A stretch of 64,000 nucleotides of DNA from CAZYBC01 sp964645645. GTDB lineage: Bacteria > Patescibacteriota > Microgenomatia > UBA1400 > PJMF01. Of the stretch, positions 16,718-24,809 are shown in pieces; position 1 is the stretch's first letter; each line of letters starts with the position of its first letter. The DNA lies in contig CAZYBC010000004.1 of the NCBI GenBank assembly GCA_964645645.1, forward strand, positions 1 to 64,000, given 5' to 3'. The translations under genes and the position numbers were made by a program. Under the pieces are notes generated by a model. The model saw only the letters and a list, made by a program, of their open reading frames with translations, ran no database searches and had not been told where the DNA came from.

Positions 16718-17821
16718 GTGAAAAAAATCAAAAATTTACCACTACTATTAATTATCACCTTCATCGCTCTAGCTTCTTTGCTTTTGGTTTATTACTTACC
16801 TCGTAGTCAAGATACTCGATCTAAAGGTTATACTGAAGAAACATCTGTCAGCCCACAAACAGTTCTTGAGCCAACTACCACAACTGTAGAAAAAACCAGA
16901 GAACCTCTGTACTTAGGCTTTATCGTTAAAACCATTAGTGATCAAGACATTAATGATGTTAATCAGCTTAGCAATAATCAAGTCTCCTTAATTGGTTCAT
17001 ATATCCAATGGGGCAATACCGGTAACTCCAAATTTACTCCAGAATTTTTTCAAGTCTTTAAACGCAGACAGATAACTCCGCTAATTACCTGGGAGCCATG
17101 GGATCCCAGCGCTGGTGTTAATCAAAAAAACTATACTTTAAGAAGCATCATTAATGGAGATCATGATGAATATATTAGACAATCAGCTCAAGCAATCAAA
17201 CGCGCAGAAATGCCTGTCTTTTTACGTTTTGCCCATGAAATGAATGGCAACTGGTACCCATGGAGTGGCACTACAAATGGCAACACAGCTCAAGAATATA
17301 AAGCTGCTTGGCAACATGTCGTGGAACTTTTTCGTTCTGAAGAAGTCACCAATGTTACCTGGGTCTGGAGTCCTAATTCTGCCAGCTATCCCAACGACCC
17401 ACTCAATGATTTAGCAGCATATTATCCAGGTGATGATTATGTTGACTGGGTAGCTTTAGATGGCTTTAATTGGGGCACCAAACAGGCAAGCAGTGGCTGG
17501 CAAAGTTTTGACAGCATCTTTCAAGAGTCTTATCTCAAATTAGTCAATTTAACTAGCAAGCCAATCATGATTGCAGAAGTTGCTTCTACTGAATTAGGTG
17601 GAAATAAAGCTACTTGGATTAAAGAAACTTTAGAACAAAGCTTAAAAGATAATTATGCTCAAATTAGAGCCGTGGTATTTTTTAACCTAAACAAAGAAAC
17701 TGATTGGAGAATTGAATCTTCTCCCACCAGCGTCACTCAATTTATTGAATCACTCAATAGTTTGCCATTTGTTACTAATTTAAATTTACTAAATGGTAAA
17801 ATTTTAGAACCATCACTTTAA
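16718..17821 (+). CDS. Membrane-anchored GH26-like glycoside hydrolase
   Basis: A 367-residue protein from a GTG start. A membrane anchor (about 7-27) and Thr-rich linker (about 30-62) precede the catalytic domain. It shows 'LITWEPWDP' (122-130), 'LRFAHEMNGNWYPW' with probable acid/base E174, 'WSPN' (217-220), and 'KPIMIAEVAS' with probable nucleophile E287, the GH26 (beta-mannanase) arrangement. It acts outside the cell. It is followed by a close paralogue and preceded by a synthase fused to a similar domain, suggesting these act on the same exopolysaccharide. Substrate is not determined by sequence. Confidence 0.85.
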   Translation: MKKIKNLPLLLIITFIALASLLLVYYLPRSQDTRSKGYTEETSVSPQTVLEPTTTTVEKTREPLYLGFIVKTISDQDINDVNQLSNNQVSLIGSYIQWGNTGNSKFTPEFFQVFKRRQITPLITWEPWDPSAGVNQKNYTLRSIINGDHDEYIRQSAQAIKRAEMPVFLRFAHEMNGNWYPWSGTTNGNTAQEYKAAWQHVVELFRSEEVTNVTWVWSPNSASYPNDPLNDLAAYYPGDDYVDWVALDGFNWGTKQASSGWQSFDSIFQESYLKLVNLTSKPIMIAEVASTELGGNKATWIKETLEQSLKDNYAQIRAVVFFNLNKETDWRIESSPTSVTQFIESLNSLPFVTNLNLLNGKILEPSL

Positions 17822-17856
17822 ACCTGATTTTTTTAAAAGTTAGGTTATAAAAAAGC

Positions 17857-19095
17857 GTGCCAACTAAGAAAAAAACAAAAACTGCCCATTCTGTTTTGCT
17901 TAAAGTTTTAGGCTTTTTATTTTTGTTTTCTTTATTCACCCTAAGTTTTTTTACTGTTGTTTCAATCAATTCCACCAAAAAAAATTATTTATCAAAACAT
18001 AACGACCTGTTATTAAGTTATCTAAAAAATCCACCTGATAATATTCTTTTACAAGGTATTACTGGTTCAGCTAGCCTCAATACTTATTACCAGCTTGATT
18101 TAACAACTGACAGCAATTTGGCTTATCAACAACTAAAAAATCCACAATTAAAGCAAGAACCACCCCAACTAAAACCGCTTACTCCTCCTACTGATTTTTC
18201 AGACCGATCAACTTCTGAATTAGGCTTTAAACTTTTACAAGAGTTACAAAAATTTGTTAACAACACTCCTTTTTTAAATCAAAATGATGAGCTACGTGAT
18301 TTTGTTGCCCTCAATAAAAATCAACTCCCTAAAGTGGCAATTATTGGCCGGTTTCAAAATTGGGCTGATCCGCGCACTAACCGTTTTGACCAATACTTTG
18401 TTAATAGTGTTAAAAAAATGGGTGCTATTCCATATATTACTTGGGAACCTTGGGCTGAAAAAGAACAAGCCGATCCCAGCAATCAACCAGATTTCCGTTT
18501 AGCAAACATTGTTGAAGGTAAATTTGATAAATACATTAAAGAATATGCCAAAGAAGCAGCTAAGTTTAACTATCCACTTTTTATCCGTTTTGCTCATGAA
18601 ATGAATGGTCATTGGTATCCTTGGGGAGGGAAAGTTAATCAAAATACTCCAGAAGATTACGTGGCTGCTTGGAGACATATTCATCAAATTTTTAAACAAG
18701 AAGGTGCTCATAATGTCATCTGGGTTTGGTCGCCTAATGAACCTTATGGTGGGGCTTCTAACCAGAATTCAGACTTATTTAATCTTTATTATCCAGGTGA
18801 TGATTATGTTGATTGGGTGGGTTTTTCTGCCTACAATTGGGGCAATTATCGAGAATATGATACTCCACGCACTTTTAAAGAAATCACTGATGCTTCATAC
18901 CAACTTTTATCACAGTACAACAAACCTCTCATGATCTCAGAAATTAATAGTGCTAACATTAATGTGGATAAATTAGCTTGGATAAAAGAAATGAAAAAAA
19001 CTATTTTGGATTATCCAAAAATAAAAGCAATTGTTTGGTATGAGAGTGAACAACAAATGCCTTTTAAAATTGAAGAACAACTTTTTTTTCAATAA
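17857..19095 (+). CDS. Second membrane-anchored GH26-like glycoside hydrolase
   Basis: 412 residues from a GTG start. The anchor is at about 13-36, then a long unassigned linker region (about 40-155) precedes the GH26-like domain: 'YITWEPWAE' (193-201), 'LFIRFAHEMNGHWYPWGG' with E248, 'VWVWSPNEPY'-like (289-297) and 'KPLMISEINS' with E362. All catalytic residues seem present. It is paralogous to the upstream gene and ends 3 bases before the glycosyltransferase at 19099, so these form one operon. Confidence 0.85.
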   Translation: MPTKKKTKTAHSVLLKVLGFLFLFSLFTLSFFTVVSINSTKKNYLSKHNDLLLSYLKNPPDNILLQGITGSASLNTYYQLDLTTDSNLAYQQLKNPQLKQEPPQLKPLTPPTDFSDRSTSELGFKLLQELQKFVNNTPFLNQNDELRDFVALNKNQLPKVAIIGRFQNWADPRTNRFDQYFVNSVKKMGAIPYITWEPWAEKEQADPSNQPDFRLANIVEGKFDKYIKEYAKEAAKFNYPLFIRFAHEMNGHWYPWGGKVNQNTPEDYVAAWRHIHQIFKQEGAHNVIWVWSPNEPYGGASNQNSDLFNLYYPGDDYVDWVGFSAYNWGNYREYDTPRTFKEITDASYQLLSQYNKPLMISEINSANINVDKLAWIKEMKKTILDYPKIKAIVWYESEQQMPFKIEEQLFFQ

Positions 19096-19098
19096 CTT

Positions 19099-20562
19099 AT
19101 GAAAAATTTTATAGTAACTAAACTAGCTAAAAAAAAAGAATTAATCTTTATTTTTTTGCTAACAATTTTAGGCGCTTTACTAAGATTTAATAATTTAGCT
19201 AGTAAAGAATTTTGGGAAGACGAAGCTTTTACTGGTATAATTGTCAAAGAAAATTGGGCTGAAGCTTGGAATTTAACTCTCAATGACACTCATCCACCGT
19301 TATATAACATGTTACTAAAAGCATGGGGAGAACTATTTGGTTATACTGATTTTGCTTTAAGAAGTTTGTCTGTGGTTTTAGGTACTCTGACTATCCCATT
19401 AGTTTTTTATTTGGTTAAAAAGCTCCAAAATTTATCTCGCTTAACTCCTTATTTTGCAGCAATTATCGTTACGGCTAACCCATTTTTAGTTTATTACTCT
19501 CAGGAAAGCCGCTCTTATGCCTTATTAGGGTTAGTGACAGTCTTAACAACCCTAGCTCTTTACCAAGCCTTAACTCAACCAAAGTTACAATTAAGTAAAA
19601 ATTGGTTAGCTCTCAGTTTTTTATTAACCTTAGGTATTTTTACTCATTATATTTTTTTCTTTACTGTCTTAGGAGTGGGTTTAACTATTTGTAGTTATTG
19701 GCTAGCAAATCATCAACTACAATTAAAAAATCTCAAACATTTAGCACTCATTACTATTGAAACAAGCTTTTTACCTCTCTTAAGTTTTGCGCTGTGGTGG
19801 CCATTATTTAAAACCCAAACCAACGTAGCCAAAGATACCACTGCCTGGATTCAGCCTGTTAATTTTAGCTATCTAATCAGAGATGCTTATATTGCTTTTT
19901 TTGGCTTTAACCAACATTGGGCCAGAATTCTGCCCATCACTGAACCTTTTGCCATTATTATTTTGTTATTGATTTTCAGCTTGATTATTTATACCCTTAT
20001 CAAAACTAAAAATAGATTGGCGCTTCTATTTAGTTTTGTCATGAGTATCGTCCCAATTTTAGCTATCATCATTGTCTCACTTTATTTTGGCAAACATCTT
20101 TTTTTGGAAAGATATTTAATTGGCTTTAATATTTTCTTGCTCATTTTTATCATTACAATTATTGCCGAAACAGAAAAAAAATTACTGATTTATCCGCTCG
20201 TTGGTTTTTATTTATTAATTGCTTGTAACTCTTTATTCAACCCTCAAGCTGGAGCTGATAAAGCTCAACAAAACTTAGGTTATAGAGAACTAAATAATTA
20301 CATTAAAAACAGCAATAAAACTTTTGTCTTTGCCGACCCATTTGAATTCACCATTGCTAAATATTATTTAGATAAAGAATTTTGGCCTAAAATCAAAGTT
20401 TTTGATTACCGCCAAGGATTATGGTATGGCACTTGGTTACTAATAGATGACGTAGACTGCGTCAACCCTTGGACTATGAACAATTACCTGGTGGTTAACT
20501 ATGATCCGTTTAATAGGGGAGAAGCAATCAGGATTAAGGAATTTAAGCTTTATGAACAGTAA
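19099..20562 (+). CDS. PMT/ArnT-like membrane glycosyltransferase
   Basis: A 487-residue polytopic protein with about 10 membrane helices. The first outside loop carries 'EFWEDEAFTGIIVKENW' and 'NDTHPPLYNMLLKAW', the acidic and DTHPP motifs of the PMT_2/GT39-GT83 family, which transfers sugars from polyprenyl-phosphate donors. Later 'TANPFLVYYSQESRSYALLGL' is also typical. It follows the GH26-like genes by 3 bases, fitting a surface polysaccharide or glycoprotein locus. Acceptor and donor are unknown. Confidence 0.85.
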   Translation: MKNFIVTKLAKKKELIFIFLLTILGALLRFNNLASKEFWEDEAFTGIIVKENWAEAWNLTLNDTHPPLYNMLLKAWGELFGYTDFALRSLSVVLGTLTIPLVFYLVKKLQNLSRLTPYFAAIIVTANPFLVYYSQESRSYALLGLVTVLTTLALYQALTQPKLQLSKNWLALSFLLTLGIFTHYIFFFTVLGVGLTICSYWLANHQLQLKNLKHLALITIETSFLPLLSFALWWPLFKTQTNVAKDTTAWIQPVNFSYLIRDAYIAFFGFNQHWARILPITEPFAIIILLLIFSLIIYTLIKTKNRLALLFSFVMSIVPILAIIIVSLYFGKHLFLERYLIGFNIFLLIFIITIIAETEKKLLIYPLVGFYLLIACNSLFNPQAGADKAQQNLGYRELNNYIKNSNKTFVFADPFEFTIAKYYLDKEFWPKIKVFDYRQGLWYGTWLLIDDVDCVNPWTMNNYLVVNYDPFNRGEAIRIKEFKLYEQ

Positions 20563-20564
20563 TA

Positions 20565-21236
20565 TTATAAACCTTCATTAATTAAGCTAATCTTTTTATT
20601 TTGTATATGAACGCATTGCCCATAGTTAAAGCGAGTAAACCCAGGGTTTATCATAAGCGGCTCTGTTGAATGTTCTTGAAAATGAGAATGGCCGCAAATT
20701 AAATTAAGATTATTTTTTTGAATATATTTTTTAAACTTTTTATTAACTTGCGAATAATGTTGCATCAAAAGCTGATGTACAAATTTATTTCCTAAATATT
20801 CTCTCGTTGAAGCAAGAGCTCCACCCAATCTAAAATTAGGAAAATTAAAACGTTCATCGTAGGCCGGTGAAATAGTATTGCCATGGAGAATTAAATATTT
20901 TATGCCATCAATGCTAATTTCTAAAGATTCATGTGATTCCTGACAAAAAATAGCTGGAGTATCTTGCCCTGTGATATATTTTTTATGATCATGATTTCCA
21001 TAAAAATAGAGTGTGGCTTTTTTTTGCAGCAGGGGAAATAGTCTGTCTCGCCAGGGAGAAGTTATAAAATCATTCCAGCTTGTAAGCCAAGCATCCCAAA
21101 AATCTCCTAACAGCATTACGACATCCGCTTTTTCAATATTCTTTTTAAGAAATTGAAAAATTCTTTCATTAAATAAGGATGTCAGATGTGTATCTGAAAA
21201 AATTACAATTTTTTGATGGTTGGTGTTTATTTCCAT
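20565..21236 (-). CDS. Calcineurin-like metallophosphoesterase
   Basis: Starting at ATG 21236 (223 residues; an upstream TTG is less likely). It has the full metallophosphoesterase motif series: 'FSDTHL', 'GDFWDAW', 'GNHDH' and 'GHSHFQ', with 'LHGNTI' between. These ligate two metal ions. The overall form is like LpxH/YfcE-type phosphoesterases, but the substrate is unknown. The gene begins 10 bases after the DUF3795-like gene stop, in a minus-strand operon. A decayed piece of its 3' end lies at 13850-13915. Confidence 0.85.
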   Translation of the reverse strand: MEINTNHQKIVIFSDTHLTSLFNERIFQFLKKNIEKADVVMLLGDFWDAWLTSWNDFITSPWRDRLFPLLQKKATLYFYGNHDHKKYITGQDTPAIFCQESHESLEISIDGIKYLILHGNTISPAYDERFNFPNFRLGGALASTREYLGNKFVHQLLMQHYSQVNKKFKKYIQKNNLNLICGHSHFQEHSTEPLMINPGFTRFNYGQCVHIQNKKISLINEGL

Positions 21237-21245
21237 GAAGATCAA

Positions 21246-21809
21246 TTACTTTCTCAGCTTCAAAATATAATTTTTCTGTAAAGCTAATTCATCTAACATT
21301 GAATGAAGTATTTTGGACTTCTCTTTAATTTCTAATCCTTTTGCAGCATCTTGAGCTTTAATGAGTACTTCTTTTAATTCTTCAATTTCCAGAACCGTGG
21401 CGGCAATACAGTAATAGCTTTTAGAACGCCCCTCGTTAAACTCGGTTAACATTTTTTTTAGAATCAGCTCCCTGGCAATTTGGGTCTTCTCAAATTCATT
21501 TACCCCAATTTTTTTAATCAAAGCAATGTCATTTTCAAGTTTTTGATAACACTTAAATGAATCAACCTTACAACCAAGTGCTCGATGTTTTGCCCATTCC
21601 TCACAGGTTTTATTTTCATCACACTCCCAGCAAAATTCGACCTTTTTTTTCTTAATGGCGCAAGTAATAAATGGGCAACCCACCGCCATTCTTGCTTTAC
21701 TCTTACAACCTAAACATCGGCTATTTGCCACAGTATTAAAATTTGGACAAAGCCGGCAAGAAAGTCCGCATATGCCAATTTCGGGATATTCTGTTTTCAT
21801 AACTAACAT
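21246..21809 (-). CDS. DUF3795-like Cys-rich zinc-binding protein
   Basis: 187 residues; ATG codons at 21809 and 21800 are both possible. The N-terminal half carries many paired cysteines ('GICGLSCRLCPNF', 'SRCLGCKSK', 'GCPFITCAIKKKKVEFCWECDENKTCEEW'), a pattern of DUF3795 proteins and probably two zinc sites. The second half is helical and charged. Function is unknown. It lies between Nudix and phosphoesterase genes on one strand with short gaps. Confidence 0.7.
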   Translation of the reverse strand: MLVMKTEYPEIGICGLSCRLCPNFNTVANSRCLGCKSKARMAVGCPFITCAIKKKKVEFCWECDENKTCEEWAKHRALGCKVDSFKCYQKLENDIALIKKIGVNEFEKTQIARELILKKMLTEFNEGRSKSYYCIAATVLEIEELKEVLIKAQDAAKGLEIKEKSKILHSMLDELALQKNYILKLRK

Positions 21810-21814
21810 TTCTT

Positions 21815-22258
21815 TTACTCAATAATTTTAGTTCCACTCCAGCGAAAAGGTGAAAAATCAATTTTCAATAAATTTTGAAGAGGAAGAAACATTGGTTTTG
21901 GCAGCTCATTCCACTTAAACCAACGCCACTCCTCACATTTTGTTGGTTCCATAACTTCTGGCTCACCACTTTTACTAGATGCAATCACAAAAACAGTGAT
22001 GTAATGTTTACCTTCTTTATAAAAAATATCATTAGTATATGGACCGTATTGTAAATTTGTAATTTCCAAGCCGACTTCCTCTTTTGTCTCTCTCCTAGCA
22101 CAATCAGCAATACTTTCATTTATTTCAAGATGACCGCCAGGAAAATTCCAAGTTCCTTCTCCATGTGAATTTTTGCGTTTACCAAGCAAAACTAAATCAT
22201 CTCTTATGATAATAACTCCCAATCCTACTTTGGGTCGTCCCTTGAGTATAATTGACAT
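21815..22258 (-). CDS. Nudix hydrolase
   Basis: A 147-residue MutT-like protein. The Nudix box is intact: 'GGHLEINESIADCARRETKEEVGLE' fits GX5EX7REUXEEXGU. The N-terminus 'GLGVIIIRDDLVLLGKRKNSHGEGTWNFPG' is typical of nucleotide triphosphate pyrophosphohydrolases that clean dNTP pools or hydrolyse CTP/dCTP. The next gene on the operon starts within 10 bases. Substrate cannot be named. Confidence 0.9.
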   Translation of the reverse strand: MSIILKGRPKVGLGVIIIRDDLVLLGKRKNSHGEGTWNFPGGHLEINESIADCARRETKEEVGLEITNLQYGPYTNDIFYKEGKHYITVFVIASSKSGEPEVMEPTKCEEWRWFKWNELPKPMFLPLQNLLKIDFSPFRWSGTKIIE

Positions 22259-22265
22259 AACTTAT

Positions 22266-22460
22266 TTAAATATATAATAAACTACTTCTATCTAGTTTAG
22301 TAGATTCGGCAACCTTACTCATGTCTTTAATTTTTGCTACATCACCTAATGCTTTCGCAATGAGTTTATTATCCCCAGTGGCAAAAGAAACATTGAGATA
22401 TTCTTTAATATCTTTTTCTGTTTTTAGATAATCAGTGGAACTATATTTTGTTATTTTCAT
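22266..22460 (-). pseudogene. Truncated HigA-like addiction-module antidote
   Basis: 64 residues: 'DYLKTEKDIKEYLNVSFATGDNKLIAKALGDVAKIKDMSKVAESTKLDRSSLLYI'. This is the N-terminal two-thirds of the putative addiction-module antidote family (usually about 95 residues). It stops in the middle of the recognition-helix region, where relatives continue ESLYKAL plus about 25 residues. No partner toxin of the HigB/RelE type is visible. It therefore looks like a truncated gene remnant, although a short functional form cannot be excluded. Confidence 0.6.
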
Positions 22461-22471
22461 AAATAGATCGC

Positions 22472-23104
22472 TTAATGAGTACTTAGACTTTCAGTAAGCG
22501 CCCTACCAATCAATTTTTCTAAAAGAGTTAAATCACCTTCATCACCAGCTTGCATGGCTTTAAGATATTCCTTCCTATCATCATCTGTTCCGACTTGTAT
22601 TTCAATAGGTGGTAATTTTAATTTCAGTAAAATAAGCGATGTTAATATCCGAGCAGTTCGACCATTGTAGTCTTGAAATGGATGAATAAAGACAAACCTA
22701 TGTTGAAACCAAGCAAGGAAGCAAACGACCTTATCTATATATTCTGGATCATTAGATTTAGGCAAACTATTAAGCTGCGCCTTTAAATCATCTAATAAAT
22801 TTTTAACCAATTCTGGTATTTGAAAATATGCTGGTGCTTCTTTTCCAGAATAAGTAACTTGGATAGTTCTAAACTTGCCTGCCCAATCAGGGAAAATCCA
22901 TTGAAAAGAAATCGCATGGAGTTTAAGAATCAATGAAGTAGTAATTTCTGTGTTTTTTCTAGACTTGATTAAATCATAAATAAACTCTAAGCCTTTTTTT
23001 GTGCCTTCTAACTCAAATTGAAGTAATTTTGTGCGAGGAATAATACCAAAAGCGGTTTCTTTGAAAGAAGTTGCACCTAGTGGTTTTGTGCTATCAATAG
23101 ACAT
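22472..23104 (-). CDS. fic: Fic-domain protein (toxin-like)
   Basis: A 210-residue Fic/DOC protein. The active-site loop is HPFQDYNGR (141-149), which matches HPFx[D/E]GNGR except that Tyr replaces Gly. The catalytic His and the Asn-Gly-Arg remain. 'ISFQWIFPDWAGKFRT' and the flap-like 'PAYFQIPELV' are typical of class I or II Fic proteins, which transfer AMP or other nucleotides to target hydroxyls. It has no internal inhibitory helix, but the small ORF 3 bases upstream encodes one (TTKLEG). This arrangement fits a class I Fic toxin-antitoxin pair. Confidence 0.85.
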   Translation of the reverse strand: MSIDSTKPLGATSFKETAFGIIPRTKLLQFELEGTKKGLEFIYDLIKSRKNTEITTSLILKLHAISFQWIFPDWAGKFRTIQVTYSGKEAPAYFQIPELVKNLLDDLKAQLNSLPKSNDPEYIDKVVCFLAWFQHRFVFIHPFQDYNGRTARILTSLILLKLKLPPIEIQVGTDDDRKEYLKAMQAGDEGDLTLLEKLIGRALTESLSTH

Positions 23105-23107
23105 TGT

Positions 23108-23281
23108 TTACTTAAATAACGCATTCACCATCTTGCGAGTAACTGGTTCACCCTCAAGTTTGGTGGTTCTGAAAATCATCTCAGGCATAGCAGCAAGAAA
23201 CGCACTTAGTAATGACTTTTTAGTGGTTTTCTTTTTTTTATAGCTAGTATATGCCTTATGAAGGCGAGATTGCTTTTTCAT
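23108..23281 (-). CDS. Small Fic antitoxin candidate with inhibitory (S/T)xxxE(G/N) motif
   Basis: A 57-residue ORF from ATG 23281 to TAA 23108, ending 3 bases before the fic ATG. The N-terminus is Lys-rich. The C-terminal part 'FRTTKLEGEPVTRKMV' contains T-T-K-L-E-G, matching the Fic inhibition motif (S/T)xxxE(G/N) found in VbhA/FicA antitoxins. Gene order (antitoxin first, close coupling) also fits. An alternative is that it is the split-off N-terminus of a longer Fic protein. Confidence 0.65.
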   Translation of the reverse strand: MKKQSRLHKAYTSYKKKKTTKKSLLSAFLAAMPEMIFRTTKLEGEPVTRKMVNALFK

Positions 23282-23344
23282 AGCTGAGAGTATTATAGCT
23301 CAAAAATCTTGAGGAATCTTTAGAATAAATATTGTGCCAGAATC

Positions 23345-23524
23345 GTGCCGCGTATCGTACCAATAAAAGTAAAATTAGTAATTATAATAGATTGGACATA
23401 TGATGCCAGAAAAATTACTCTTGGAAAACCCTATTTATATGGCTATAGAAATCCAGAAAATAACATTTTTTGGTTATTTAATGAATGTATAACAGAAATG
23501 TTAAATATCGAAATATTAGATAGT
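23345..23524 (+). pseudogene. 5' part of an unknown gene, interrupted by IS200-type element
   Basis: From a GTG start this reads about 60 residues ('KVKLVIIIDWTYDARKITLG ... NNIFWLFNECITEMLNIEILDS') and then runs into the left-end hairpin of the insertion. The probable 3' part resumes at about 24045 in the same frame number. I do not recognise the protein. The junction has not been verified by a precise empty site. Confidence 0.45.
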
Positions 23525-24040
23525 TGTGAAGCTCGCCGGGCTAAAGCCCGGAGCTTCACAGCGGATCTGTGTTTAGTTTGCTGATATACTTGCCTGTATG
23601 ACAAGCAAGTATCAGGTAGGCTCTCATACTAAACATCGCCTTATTTATCACTTCACTTTTATCCCTAAATACCGTAAAGAAATTATTAGAGGAAAGCTTA
23701 AAAAAAGACTGATTGAACTCTTTAACGAGTGCGCTTCTGTTAATAATTGGTTAATCCTTCAATTGGAAATTCTTTCTGATCACGTCCATTTACTTATTCA
23801 ACTTAATACTGATGATTCTCCTGCCAAAACTATGCAATTCCTTAAAGGTGGTTCTTCCATTGTGATCAGAAAAGAATTCCCTGATATCAAAGCTTTCCTC
23901 TGGGGTGACTCCTTCTGGGCCGATGGCTATTTTGTGGAAACTATCGGTATTAAAAATGAAAAAATTATCAGAGCCTACCTGGACTCTCAGCAAACTAAAC
24001 ACTCTAAGCCTCGCATTCACCACCGGGCTTGAAAGCCCGG
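23525..24040 (+). mobile_element. IS200/IS605-type insertion sequence
   Basis: The element contains a Y1 transposase gene flanked by subterminal hairpins. On the left a bulged stem-loop pairs TGTGAAGCT (23525-23533) with AGCTTCACA (23552-23560), around CCGGGC/GCCCGG (23536-23541, 23546-23551). On the right CCGGGCTT (24023-24030) pairs with AAGCCCGG (24033-24040). No terminal inverted repeats or target duplication are expected for this family. True ends may extend some bases beyond the hairpins. Confidence 0.8.
23598..24032 (+). CDS. tnpA: IS200-family Y1 (HUH) transposase TnpA
   Basis: 144 residues, the usual length. 'YHFTFIPKYRKEII' is the N-terminal family signature, 'LSDHVHLLIQL' carries the HUH metal-binding pair, and 'FWADGYFVETIG' leads into the region of the catalytic tyrosine. 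It would excise and insert single-stranded DNA at hairpin-marked ends. No TnpB follows, so this is an IS200-like rather than IS605-like element. The reading frame is intact, so the element may be active. Confidence 0.92.
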   Translation: MTSKYQVGSHTKHRLIYHFTFIPKYRKEIIRGKLKKRLIELFNECASVNNWLILQLEILSDHVHLLIQLNTDDSPAKTMQFLKGGSSIVIRKEFPDIKAFLWGDSFWADGYFVETIGIKNEKIIRAYLDSQQTKHSKPRIHHRA

Positions 24041-24044
24041 CGTT

Positions 24045-24433
24045 CTCTGCTCAGGCGTTATAGAAAAGTAGGTACTGATTATTTAAGCAATAATACAATT
24101 GGATATGCTCACTCAATTATTTTTATAGACGCTCTTATAAAACGAACGTCAGAATTATCTGGAAAATCTGAAACAGAGATAAGATATTCATTATATTCTG
24201 GGTACTTGAGAGGTGATCACAGTGCACTAAGGGTTTTTAAAGAAACATTTGGAGTTAATGCTTTGAGTTATTTATCAATTCTAGATGATTCACATTCATC
24301 ATGGATGTATATTGAAATAGTTGCAAAAAAATTTGGATTCAAACCTGATGAAATAGAACAAATGAAAATAAAAGCACAAGATTATGTCGAAAATAAAAAA
24401 CCAATTAATATTATGGGAGGAATAATAATATAA
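24045..24433 (+). pseudogene. 3' part of the interrupted unknown gene
   Basis: About 129 residues from 'YRKVGTDYLSNNTIGYAHSIIFIDALIKRTSELSG' to 'VENKKPINIMGGIII'. Reading upstream goes straight into the IS right end, so this part has no start of its own. The AHSIIFIDALIK and 'YLSILDDSHSSWMYIEIVAKKFG' segments look helical; no family was recognised. It probably belonged with the fragment at 23345-23524. Confidence 0.45.
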
Positions 24434-24809
24434 AAAGTTTAACCCTTTTTACAAGTTAAATTTCTCAAAAATTAATCTAGATATCCCATGCAGTCTTGTA
24501 ATGGGTTCTTGTACAAAAGAGTTAATAAATGGTGATACAAGCGACTGTGAAGGAGACGTTTATACTACTGAGAGAGGTCAAGATAGATGTATAACAAAAA
24601 AGCTAGAAAATTTTGAAGTTACTCAAGATAAACTGATATGGTATGGAAAAAAACACGATCTTTAGAATAAAAATTTTGGGGTCGGTCACCATACTTAATA
24701 AGTAGTAGTTTGATGCAGTCGGTAGAGCGTATTTTAGCAGTGTTTGATGATGCGGTGCAGTTTGGGCTGGTATCACTTCGATTGAATGAAATATACAACT
24801 TACAACTTA
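24434..24809. other. Gene-poor gap with ORF remnants
   Basis: A plus-strand frame open from 24429 includes a possible ATG ORF 24501-24665 (54 residues, 'GSCTKELINGDTSDCEGDVY ...', three Cys), perhaps a frameshifted tail of the preceding gene. A second short frame (ATG 24713 to 24826, 'MQSVERILAVFDDAVQFGL ...') overlaps the end of the HerA-like gene. Both look like remnants. No RNA gene was seen. Confidence 0.35.
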
